DNA of 64,000 bases from the NCBI RefSeq assembly GCF_019059575.1, contig NW_024881791.1, positions 62,001-126,000 of the forward strand, written 5' to 3'. The notes under the pieces are model-generated. The model saw nothing but the letters and a program-made list of their open reading frames with translations, made no database searches and was not told the origin of the DNA. Numbering within the stretch: the stretch's first letter is position 1; every line of letters begins with the position of its first letter. Position numbers and translations under genes: made by a program. The stretch is from Amphibalanus amphitrite. Its lineage: Eukaryota > Arthropoda > Thecostraca > Balanomorpha > Balanidae. Below are positions 16,001 to 28,423 of this stretch, piece after piece.

Positions 16001-19000
16001 AGAAATTCTTCACGAAAACATTCGTTCGGGCAGGCTCGTTTCGCAGGATCTCGCGCGATTCCTCGCGTTTCGCGCTGCCCAAACGGCTGTTTTCGTGAAG
16101 AATTTCTCAGCGTGGAAATAAATTCCACGCGAAAAACGCAAAAAACGCAAAAACGTCCGAACGCACGCTTAACATCACCACACACAGATCCGATTACCGA
16201 TCCGAATAACTAGAAACCGATTACCCTGGTGGTGAGTAGGATGACTAAGCGGGACTCACGTTTCGGCGGTGGGACGGTGTAGGGCGGCGGAGGCGCCGGC
16301 TCGCCGAGGCCGTCAGCGCTGACCACGGCGCAGGTGTCCGCGGCGGCGTGGTACAGCAGCGCTGGGCAGAGCAGGGCCACGTCCCGTGCCGAGACGGCAG
16401 CGTCCGGGCGCAGGCCGAACTCGCGCAGCAGACCGGCGGCGTCCGGGCACTGAGGGGTACGAGGGAGTACGCGGTTAGCACAGACCGGCGGCGTCCGGGC
16501 ACTGAGGGATACCAGGGAGTACGCGGTCAGCACAGAACGGAGGTGTAAGGACACTGGGACGGACACAGGTGTACGCGGATAGCACCGAATGATGGTGTAA
16601 GGACACTACGGGACGCGGATGTCCGCGGTCAGTACTGAAAGGAGGCGTACAGACACTGCGGGACGCGGGAGTATACGGTTAGCACTGGAGGGAGGTGTAC
16701 GGATACTGGGACGGACACGACCACACACGGTCAGCAACAAATATGTTCATACGTCAGCACAGAACGAAGGTGTTCGAACACTATGGACACGAACATCCGG
16801 TCAGTAAGTCAGTATATGGACAATGTCGGCCGGACAGTATCGTCGGACACATGGGCAGTGGATACACCCCGTCAGCCCAGATAGACTAGCGGATAGATAC
16901 TCACGGACAGTGGATACACCCAGTCAGGCCAGATAGACTAGCGGATACTCACGGACAGTGGATAGCGGATACAGTGGATAGTGGATCAGCCAAGATAAGA
17001 CCAACGGATATGGAGTCCGCACGGCACGTGATATCAACAAAGGCCGGATGTGGCCAGACAACGTCGGCACGAACGACGATACACAACCCGCGACGGACGC
17101 GGTCAGCTCAGTCGGACAAAGATGAGCTGACCATTGACCAACCCCAGCCCGTGGGTATGAATGAACCACAGGCTCTGGCGGTCACTCAACTCAGTGATGA
17201 AACAATCATATAGAACTGTTATAAAATAACAAAACGCAAAACACGCAGCCGACACGCGTCACGTTATATTTGTGCATTGTTCAATATAAAATTAAAAACA
17301 CTCGATAAGCGTGTAAACTGTAAAATCATCAAACCGGCCTCAGTTATGAAAGCTTCGGCCGTACCATGAGTAAATGAAATAGAAAGATCCGATCCACATA
17401 CGGAAGACAATAAATCTAAATGTGTGATGTAATCACAATGGTAACGCATCAAAGACGGTATCATGCAATATTAATTTAGACCCCTCTTGGGGTTAATCTT
17501 GTGGCACACTTGGTTCATTATTGAAGCAGATGTTCTACATATGTCTGGGTATAGAAAAAACCCTGATGTATCGTACAGGCAGGCACTACAAAAGCTGACG
17601 ACATAAATGCATCAAATTAACCATGCCATTGCGTCATGTGTCGGTCCGGTGTAACAACATCCCGATGTTGGGTTTATTTTCAAGCTGACTTAAGATGAAA
17701 GCAGACGTTTTCGCCGGCGCTGCAGAACCCGTTCGGAACAGACGGGGATGACCCCTGACCTGCTGCGGTGAGGGGGAGGAGGGGGACCGGACCGGGGGAT
17801 CAGTGGTTTGGCCGCGGGGGCGGCCGACAGACAGGTGACAGCAGTTGGACACAGCTGTGGCCGACCACGCCGGCACCTGTGCCCAACCGGACACAGCCGC
17901 CCCGCCCCCGCAGATTGCCACACAGGCCGCACCACAGAATTATTCCCAGAATGAATTTAAGTCGGGGTAACTTCCCGAGAAAGCCGGCGGTAATTGTTTT
18001 CCGGTTATATTTCGAAACCGCCACCCGCCGGCCAACAGCCTTCAGATCTGAACAGATTATAGGCAAGTAACTGTTGGGGCGTGCGTGCGACCGCGCTCAC
18101 TAGATTACCGACCTGAATAATCAACCTCTTATCCCTACGTCTTTTCCGAGAGTCACGCAAAGCTGTATCACGCTCACAGCATTCACTTTTTAGTGGCAGT
18201 GATGAATAAAATTTACGAATCGATTAAGGACAGGATTGTGATGGAGATATGTCACAAAAACAAATCAGCCGAGAGGGGCGAACAAAAGCAGACATCACGG
18301 CCGCATTTTCTTCGGCGGAGAGACCAGCGCTCAGATAACCCTGTACCGGCAGTGTTTCAGGACCCACACAGCCGCGAGCCGGGCACTGTTTGACACTAAC
18401 ATCTGGTGCTACTCAGCCTAGACTACCACTTTCAGGGTGCGTTTTTGGGTATCACGCATAGCTAGGAGAACATGAGTTGTGGCTTGCTAGCCCTTTCTCA
18501 AGGCATGCAACTCTATCTAATAACCTCACGTGTTCAGGAATTCCTGGTGCATTCGTAATATAAGACAAGCGACCCTAGTATCCCTTCAGCATCTTCATTT
18601 AAGTTTAGGAATGATTTCAGTTGGGATCCTTGATCATTGATGCTAGTCCTTTGTAACCACAACTAAGCCCAATCCCCATCCAGAAGGGATTTGGGGCTGT
18701 TGATCTCAGAATAAATCTCCGAACCCAGGGCCAGTGCACCTGTTCTGATACGTATTTTGGATGGAATATAGGATGTCTTAAAAGCTTACTGTCCTGAGAT
18801 GCTATTCACAGTATCCTACTGTAAGCAACAGAGCGCCCGTGGTCCATTTTTAGCGATGTTTTCCCCTCAGTATACAAGCTAGATGAAATCATGACTTCGG
18901 ATTTTCTATTTTCATCATGGGCCTGAGGTTATTATTAGGTAGGTAGTCAAATAATATTTATTGGATGCTTGTCGGCGATCAGCGGCACCTCGACGGGGAG

Positions 19001-22000
19001 TACCGTACAAATGAAAGACAACAAATGAAGCACAATAAACATAATTTCATTGATATCTACTTGTTCAGAAAGAACCACAACTAGCTCTTCTTGAAAGCGC
19101 TCAACATCAATAAATGCAATTATACACGAAACTAATTAGCATTTTAGCATAGTTAGCTTCGATTCGCAGAATCGAATCGCAGAGTGACTGTATGGATGTG
19201 CGGTTTGTAACATGATATGCCTACTGACATGTGCCCAACGTCTGGATATTGTTTGCCAGATCCATGTGCGTGAAGATACGGATCATTTTCAGAGATGGCA
19301 AAGAGCAGCGGGCCGAGGGGCGATCCTTGGAACACACCTCACCGCTATCGGTGTGCTGTCAACCAGGACTCGGCGCGATTAGGGTTGCCGTGGTGGGCCG
19401 CTATTGGCCGATCGGCTCAGTCTGTTCCGCTCGACGGGTGCAGATGCGGGCGCGGGGGCGGGGGCGGGGCGGGGGCGGTCGCCGTGCCAGCGCCGGCCCC
19501 GCCGGAAGGAGCCCACCTGATGCGGGCGGCCCACGGCCGACAGACGGGTCTCGGGGGCCGGTAAACGACACGACGCCGGATGCCGGCCACCAGCACACAA
19601 TGGCAGCCGGCGTCACAGTCGGCCGATTACAGTCCAACCTCCAGAGCTCAGCCTTCTCAAGTTGGGGGACCCAAACACCAGGTATTCGAGTTATCCGAGA
19701 TATTCGACGATATCTCAACTTTTTATTACGTCAGGCTAGGTTGGGGACTTCCATTTCATTCGGGCAGAGGAAGAGTATGAGATAAGAATCGAAATACATG
19801 ATGCACCGCAATGCAAGCTCCGGTTCACAGCGACATGTCCAGTTTATCTCTGTATGCAGATGAATAACTAGCTAACAAATACATGTTTGGCATCGATGTT
19901 TTTTGCAAGTAAACAGCATTTAAAGGCAGGTGTCGCCGACAAACTGTCGCTCGGAGTTCTTTTCTGGTTGGATGTGGACTGTATTTTGTTCGGTGAGTTT
20001 GTGCGACATTCGTAGCCCGCCCGCCTGCTATGTGAGCTCCTGGGTTTTTGATATTCGGCGATTTTCAGTAGTAGATAGACGTGAAGATTTCCCGTAGAGG
20101 ATTTATTGAAGTATACGCGAAGCAAGAAGCGGAAGCAGTTGTGAAGAAAACCGGTAGATGAAACACGCAGACACGGAGCACCATTCACATTCACTGTACA
20201 AATCTGAAGCACTGACACTGCCCCGCCGGGCGCGGCTGCGCGCAGGAGAGTCGGTCTGCGCGCGTGCTTCTGTACTCTGTCCCCGCTCAGCCGGGCGAGG
20301 CGTCGAGCGGGGCAGATCAGTCCGTGCGCACAGCGCGACGGTCGAAGTGAGACTCTGCCGGGGTCGTACGTGACCCACATTTTATACGCAATGCTTAAGA
20401 CGTGTGCAAAACGAGTGCGAACTTGCACTGCAGCGGGGAGGTGGCTGAAGGCGCCAGCTTGGCGGCCTACGTGCCTTAAAACGACGTGTCTTTAATTTAT
20501 ATCTCGGTCTCGGTGGCGGCCGCGGCGCTGCTGCGGCTCGGCAGCGTCGGCGGCACGCGTACCGACCGCCGGCCGCGTCTGCTCGCGGCCCCGCCCTGCA
20601 CAATGCCTCACAACTCATCCTGAGTCTGGACAGGGTGACGGCGGTGCGGCGGCGGGACGGCTGCAACGAGCGGCGGCGGCGCCGCGGTGGCACGGCGGCC
20701 GGTCGGCTATCACGGCGGCACAGCGGTAGCGCGGGTTGGTCCGAACACTTTCGTCGGTGACATCACTCCACCCCCGTGTTTGACCACAGGGAGAACACAA
20801 AATGACACGATCACCGACAAAGACGTTCAAACAAGTACGATTTACACGCCTAAATCGAATAAACTACAAAGCACAAACGGCCATTACGCGCGATTTATGA
20901 AGTTCAGATTCACAAGACAAACTACAAAGCACAGACGGCCATATGCGTGAGTTACGAAGCTCAAATTCACAAAGCAAAACAATAATGAAGAGTGAGTGCG
21001 TCGGTAAGCACGCGCACGCAAAATACTCTTCCTTACTTTAACTGGTTCGGGGACGTGGGCTCGACAGTCCACAGTAGCCAGCATCATTTCTTGTTTGCGT
21101 TCTGTCGGCTAATGAGATGGCTGAGGGGGCGACGGGGCAAGTTCCAGAAGCGCTACCTTCGTGGCAGGCCGGGTATACGTACCACCTGCTGCCGTCTTGA
21201 GCTGTACGGCGCGGACTCGGCCGTCAGGCCCCGGGAACACTTGCAGCACGCGCGCCAGCGGCCAGTGACCTCGGGGCGTGTCAGATTCTGCTAGCAGCAC
21301 CACGTCGCCGACTGCTAGGTTCCGTTGGTCAGCTTGCCATTTTCTCCTGTGGATCAGGGTATGGAGGTACTCCCTTTTCCATCTTCGCCAGAGATGGTCC
21401 GTCAGTGCTTGAACGTACCTCCATCCTTTTTTTGAGTGCAGATCCTGGCTGCTGAAGACTCCAGGGGGAAGACAACGGCTTCCCCTCCCCAGGAGATAAT
21501 GGTTCGGTGTGAGAGCTGTCAGGTCTCTCACATCGTCTGTGACGTGTGTCAGCGGTCTACTGTTGATCATGCTCTCTATTTCGCAGAAGACAGTTGACAA
21601 CACCTCGTCTGTTGTCACCTCGCCGCCGAGCACGACCGATAGCGCTCTCTTGACTGCGCCGATCATTCTTTCCCATATGCCGCCCATGTGGCTCGCGGCT
21701 GGTGGGTTGAAACACCATTCGATCTGCTGCTGGCTCAGCTCGTCAGAGATCTTCTGCTGGTTCCACTGTGTTAGTGCCTCTCGGAGTTCACGTTCACCGC
21801 TTTTCAGGTTTGTTCCGTTGTCGGAGAAAACCTTCTTTGGACGACCTCGGCGTGCCACGAACCGTCGGAAGGCCATCAGGAAGCTGTCAGTATCCAGGCT
21901 GTTGGACACTTCCAGATGAATGGCTCGCGTGGCCAGACACGTCACCAGCAGGCCGTACCTTTTTTCCGTCTTTCGGAACCGCCTGACTGTGAGCGGTCCG

Positions 22001-25000
22001 AAATAGTCGATCCCCACGAAGCTGAACGGATGGGAGGTGTTGAACCGGTCAGCGGGAAGATCGGCCATTCTTGGAGGCTGAGGTCTCGCCCTTCTCTTGC
22101 GACAGATGGCGCAGTCGATAAGGACTCGTTTTACCTGCGAACGACCCCTCGGAATCCAGAATTTCTGGCGAACTTCGTTCAGGGTGTGTTCTGCGCCGGC
22201 GTGCATGAGCTGACGGTGCGTTTCGTAGATGACCATCCTCGCCACATCAGAACCTGCTGGGAGTAGAATGGGATGGCGAGCGTCTTCGTCCAGTGGGGCA
22301 TTTCCTAGTCGCCCCCCGACTCGTACGATGCCATCAGCGTCCAGGATTGGTGACAGGTCGGCGATGCTGCTCTTCTTGTTGAGCTGCTGACCCGCCTGTA
22401 ACTGCTGCAGCTCGGTCCTGTAGGCCTCCGCCTGCACCATCTGGAGGATGGTCTTCTCCGCGTCATGGAGCTCTGACACGGTCAGTGGGCCTAGGTTTCG
22501 CTGTCGCTTCTGCTCGCCTTTCAGCTTCGAGTTGCGGAGGAAGCGCAGGATCCAGGCCACCGTGCGCTTGTATTTTGTCCAAGACGAGAATTTGCTCGGT
22601 GTCGGCAGTGCTGCCTTTGGATCCCTCACCGTGACTGTGGCGAAGGCTCCAACTTTCACTTCTACGTCTTCTTCAGCCAGCCTCTGAACGTGAGGCTGCT
22701 CTGGCCACCCTTCTTCGTCGCCTCGGAGGAAGTCTGGGCCGGATAGCCAGAGAGGGTTGTCGGCGAGCTCCTTCACTGTCTCACCCCTGGAGCACAGATC
22801 GGCTGGGTTGAGTCGTCCTGGGCAGTGCCGCCACTGACCTTTGTCTGACAGGTCGTGGATTTCTGCCACTCTGTTTGAGACGAATGTATGGAATCGTCTG
22901 CTCTCGTTGCTGAAGTACTGCAGGACGACCCGGCTGTCGCTCCAGTAGGTGACCTTCTTGACTTGATCTGGTATCTCCTTTTGGAGCGCGTCCACCAAGC
23001 GTACTGCGAGCACTGCTGCCTGCAGCTCCAGTCTGACGATCGACAGTCTCTTCAGCGGTGCAACTCGTGTCTTGCTCATGATGAACGAGCAGTGATGCGT
23101 ACTGTCTGGTGAGGTCGCACGGAGATAAGCGACTGCTCCGAACGCTCCCTCTGATGCGTCGCAGAAGTCATGAAGCTGACGTGCTATTGTGTCACTTGAT
23201 GTTGGACGGAGGCAGCGTGGGACACTGATGTTTCTCAGTGCTGGCAGTTCTTGGAGCCATTCTTCCCATTCTTTCTGCTCCTCACGATCCAGCTCGTCGT
23301 CCCATTCCAGTTGCTTGGTCCAGAGCTGCTGCATGAACATTTTGGCTCTGATGACGAAGGGCGCGGCGATCCCCAGAGGGTCGAAGATCGACGCAGTCCT
23401 TTGGAGGACTCCCCGCTTTGTCATCGGGACGCTTGAGTCTCGGAATCTGAAGCTCAGACTGTCCTCTTCAGCATTCCAGACCACTCCCAAGGCACCTTGT
23501 GTGGGCAGCTCCGCTTCTGTGAGGTCTAGTTCCGGCTGGGCGCGCTTCTCTCGGGGAATGCTCTCCAGGACGCGCCGCGAGTTGCTTACCCACTTGGATA
23601 GATGGAAGCCGCCTCGGGAGAGTGTCTCTGTCACCTGCTTCGTCGTCTTCAACGCATCATCTTCATGTTCTTCTGATCGTAAGAAGTCGTCCATGTAGAA
23701 ACTGTTCTTCACGGTTTCCACGGTCTTCTTTGGCAGCCCGCAGTCTTCTCCATGGTCCGCGACTGTTCTTTGGAGGACGTAGTTGGCGGACGCTGGAGAC
23801 GATTTGGCGCCGAAGATGGTCACCTGCATCTCATAGATGTCTGGTTCTCTAGTTTGATCCAGGTCGCGCCACAGGAAGCTGAGCGCCGGTCGGTCCTTCT
23901 CGATGACACGGACCTGGTGGTACATTTCTTGGATGTCTGCCACCATGCCGACTTTTTCTTCTCGGAAACGGAGCAGGACACCGGTGAGGTTCTTCAGCAG
24001 GTCTGGTCCGGTCAGGAGCTTGTCATTCAGCGATGTTCCGTACGATCTGGCTGCCGCATCGAAGACTATCCTGAAGCGGCCTGGCTTATTGGGATTAGTC
24101 ACGGCATGGTGTGGTAGGAACCAGCGTCTGGGCAGCCGGAGCTGTGCCTCCTCCCTGGACAGCTTTCTGGCGAGGCCCTTTTTTACATATGCATCGATCG
24201 TGGCCTGGTAAGCTGCTGCTTTCTCTTGATCGTTTACCAGACGCCTCTCGGTGCCATGTAGTCTCTTTGTAGCCATCACCTTGCTGTCTGGAAACGGCGT
24301 GTCGTCATCAGTCTTCCAGAGGAGGCCAGTCTCGTAGCGGTTGCCGGTTAACTTGGTGGTTGTTGACTCTAGAAGCTCTTGCGCTCGACGGTCTTCTTTC
24401 GACTGTGACACTGACCTTTCATACTTGGCTCCGAAGGATTCAGTTGTCCACCAGTCCTTCAGCATGTTTTCCAGTTCCTCGTCAGCAGCGGAGCCTTTCT
24501 GGATGAACATCGCTCTTCTAGTTCGTCCATGTTTTCCAGGGTGCAGGTCGGACACAGCGCCAGTCAGGGTCCAACCAAAAGCAGTACGTACAGCTATCGG
24601 TTGGCCTGGTTGACCCACCCGGACCTCTTGCTGGATGACTGCTTCGCTGACGTTAGCTCCGAGCAACAGTTCCACCTGTCCATGGGAGCACTGAGGAATG
24701 TCCAAGCCCTTGATGTGACGCCACTTCTCCCGCTGCTTCTTGCAGACGTTCGGCATGGAGATGTCGAGAGATGGAACAGACCACGCCTCAGGCACGATGA
24801 TTCTTCGAGTTTCCCCAGGGGCCACAGAGCTCAGCTCTAGCTTCACTCTAGTTGATGCTTGAGGTTTTCCAGTTCCTTCAACTGTCTGAAGGCACAGCTG
24901 TTCGTCTTGTCCTGTGATTCCCAGTTGGTTCAGCACAGCTTCACTGCAGAAGGAAGATTCTGACCCTGAATCGAGAAGAGCATAGGTGTCACGGTGAGTT

Positions 25001-28000
25001 CCTGCCTTCTTTCCATGAATTCGAACTGGAACGATTTGTAGAAGAGTTCCGCCCGTCTTTCCTATGGAGGTAGATGCAGCCACCACACGTACCTCTTCTC
25101 CTTCTGCCGCTGAAGTTGTTTCATTGGCAGGCCGACTGGCTACGGCTCCCGAGCGGTCGGTGAGGGGCGTGGTTCGTTTGGTGCTGCCATGTATCAGCTG
25201 ATTATGGCGTCTCTGGCACCCATTTACACCACAGAGCTTGGTGTTGTGACATTCTCTGGCGAGATGTCCCCTTTGCAGACACCAGAGGCACAGTCCCTTG
25301 TCGAATATTAGGTCGATTCTTCTTTCGACGTCCAGATTTTTGAACTCACGACACTGGTGCAGTCTGTGCTCACCACCGCACTTCGGACACGACGCATTCC
25401 CACCTGGTTTCTGTGCCGTTGATGGAGAGGCTGGTGACGAAGTTGCGGTAGCATGCGCTGCTCGCTTAGTCGTCTGGTCTCTGGTTCTCCCCCATCTGTC
25501 ACTCGGCGTTTCAGCGGTTTGGCAGAGCGATGCAATTTGGACCTGCTTCAGCAGCCAAACGTCCAGGTCGATGAGTGATGGATGTCTTGGGTGGAGTTCG
25601 AGCACATGTTTACCCCATTCACGCCGTAGATATTCTGGAAGTTTGACCACCGTTCTTCGGAGATTCTCTGTGCTGTACAGGTCCGCCTCATATCCTTGGG
25701 CCTGCATGAGCGTAACCGCGCAGTGCAGGGCGGAATGGAAGTACTCCAACGATCGAACACTGTTCTTCTGAGGAGGTTCAGCCGAGAACACTTTCTCGAG
25801 ATGTACCTTTAATCACATCCGTGCTTCGGCCGAAACGATCTTGTAGAGTTTTGAGGGCTTGTTGGTACAGGTTGCCGTCAAATAGCATGCCAGCGATGGC
25901 TTCTTGCGCTTGTCCCATCACTGACGCTTGCAGATGAGCCATTCTTTCCGCGTCGCTGAGCGATGGCTGGTCGTGCACGAGCGCTCGGAACAGTCCGACC
26001 CAGCGCGGCCACTCAGACGGCTTGCCTGAGAAGGTCGGCAGCTGGAGACGGGGGATGCTCTTAGTGAACGCAGATGTCGTAGGAGCCGGACGTGGTGCAG
26101 CTGTCGGTCGCAGCTGATCTATCCATGACGTCTGGCTTGTGGACATACCGGGACTGGGCGCCATTCGTGGAGGTTCTAGTTGCGGAGGTTCTTCTCTGAT
26201 TTCGGTTAGAGGTTCTAGAGGTTCTCTGGGCGTAATGGAGACTGGCTCGGAGAAACGAAGTTGTAATCTGGAGCAGTTCTGCCTTTGAGAAACGCTTTTC
26301 TCGGTGATTGGTTCTCCCAGATTTTCATCCACAAAATCGTCTCGCCTGTCTGCATTGAGCTCGTCTTCCATTTCTTCCCTCAGGTCCGCCTCCAGTCGGG
26401 CAGCTTCAGCTTCATCTCTGGCTTTCTGAAGGTCTCTCTCGTATTGCAGTTCTTGTTCTTGTTGCCTTATCTTTTGTTCTTGTTGCCTTATCCTTTGTTC
26501 TTGTTCGCGCAGCTCTTGTTCTCGTGTCCTTTCTCGCTCCAGCTGGCGCACGCGTAACTCCTTCAGTTTGGATGATATCCTGGCTTCAGCTGATGCATGA
26601 GAGGCCGCCGAGCTGCCACTGACCTGTGACCTTGCTCGGCGAGCGACGCTACGGGTCATGCGTGACACTGAGCGTCCCAAGCCGTCTTCAGGTTGCCCTC
26701 CTCCATCCTCGCTGAAGTCAGTCTGTCTCGTAGAAGTCAGCTGTAGTTCGTCTGTGGTGCTGGTCATGAAAGTCTCGATTTTCTCCTCGATTCTCTCTTT
26801 CTCCGTACGAACTTCGTTTAAGTACTGAACCTCATTTTCTTTTTCTTCCTCATACTGTGTGTATCCAGAGATACATTCGTGAACGGCCATCAACGCTTGG
26901 AAAGCGCTGTCCATTTCTCTGCGGATATTTCCAAACTGGACGCGTGAGGCTCTATCTGTCACGAGAGCTTCAGCGCGCCGGAAAATCCTTGTGAGAGCCG
27001 CCCGATGACGACCTCTCACCTGTCTGAGGTGCCGCCACTCCCCGTTGGAGCATTGGCCTTCTCGTGGTTCTTCTCGGGCTGTAGTCACTGCAGCTTGTCC
27101 TTGACCTGCAGCGGCTGGTTCAGCTGGTACTTCTTCCATGTCAGCGGTTTCTTCTTTGTCACTTTCCCCCATTCGCTCTAGAGACGGGCTTGCTTCTCCA
27201 CTTGCCATAGTTCAGGATCCGGCCCGGAGGACCAGCAAATGTCGCCGACAAACTGTCGCTCGGAGTTCTTTTCTGGTTGGATGTGGACTGTATTTTGTTC
27301 GGTGAGTTTGTGCGACATTCGTAGCCCGCCCGCCTGCTATGTGAGCTCCTGGGTTTTTGATATTCGGCGATTTTCAGTAGTAGATAGACGTGAAGATTTC
27401 CCGTAGAGGATTTATTGAAGTATACGCGAAGCAAGAAGCGGAAGCAGTTGTGAAGAAAACCGGTAGATGAAACACGCAGACACGGAGCACCATTCACATT
27501 CACTGTACAAATCTGAAGCACTGACACTGCCCCGCCGGGCGCGGCTGCGCGCAGGAGAGTCGGTCTGCGCGCGTGCTTCTGTACTCTGTCCCCGCTCAGC
27601 CGGGCGAGGCGTCGAGCGGGGCAGATCAGTCCGTGCGCACAGCGCGACGGTCGAAGTGAGACTCTGCCGGGGTCGTACGTGACCCACATTTTATACGCAA
27701 TGCTTAAGACGTGTGCAAAACGAGTGCGAACTTGCACTGCAGCGGGGAGGTGGCTGAAGGCGCCAGCTTGGCGGCCTACGTGCCTTAAAACGACGTGTCT
27801 TTAATTTATATCTCGGTCTCGGTGGCGGCCGCGGCGCTGCTGCGGCTCGGCAGCGTCGGCGGCACGCGTACCGACCGCCGGCCGCGTCTGCTCGCGGCCC
27901 CGCCCTGCACAATGCCTCACAACCAGGGATGCGGAGCCGTGGAAATTTCAGACGGCTCCGGCTCCGGCTCCGGCTCCGGAGAAAAAAATCGGCTCCGGCT

Positions 28001-28391
28001 CCGGCTCCGGCTCCGGGTGAAATGTCATGGCGGCTCCGGCTCCGGCTCCGGCTCCGAGTAAAATGATCCGGCTCCGGCGGCTCCGGCTCCGGCGGCTCCG
28101 GCTCCGGCTTCTACTCAGTACATCCCCTATGCGATCAATTAAATACTGGTGAAAGAAAAAAGGCGATGGGATTGGTACACATTGCTTCTGTATTTGTATA
28201 ACAAGGCTATTTTGAATAGTTTTACGCCTTGTACTGTCAAACCGAACCAGGTAAATCATTGTTTCCTCTTAAGAAAAGGAGCCGGAGTCGCCCCCTTTTT
28301 TGACGGCTCCGGCTCCGGCTCCGGCTCCGGGCTATATTGTTTCACGGCTCCGGCTCCGGCTCCGGCTCCGGGCAAAATATGCCGGCTCCGG

Positions 28392-28423
<32 letters not shown>

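Noticed and set aside
27159-27737. 192-codon ORF across the BEL LTR border
   Set aside because: Frame runs through LTR DNA; the gag start at 27208 in another frame fits the element.
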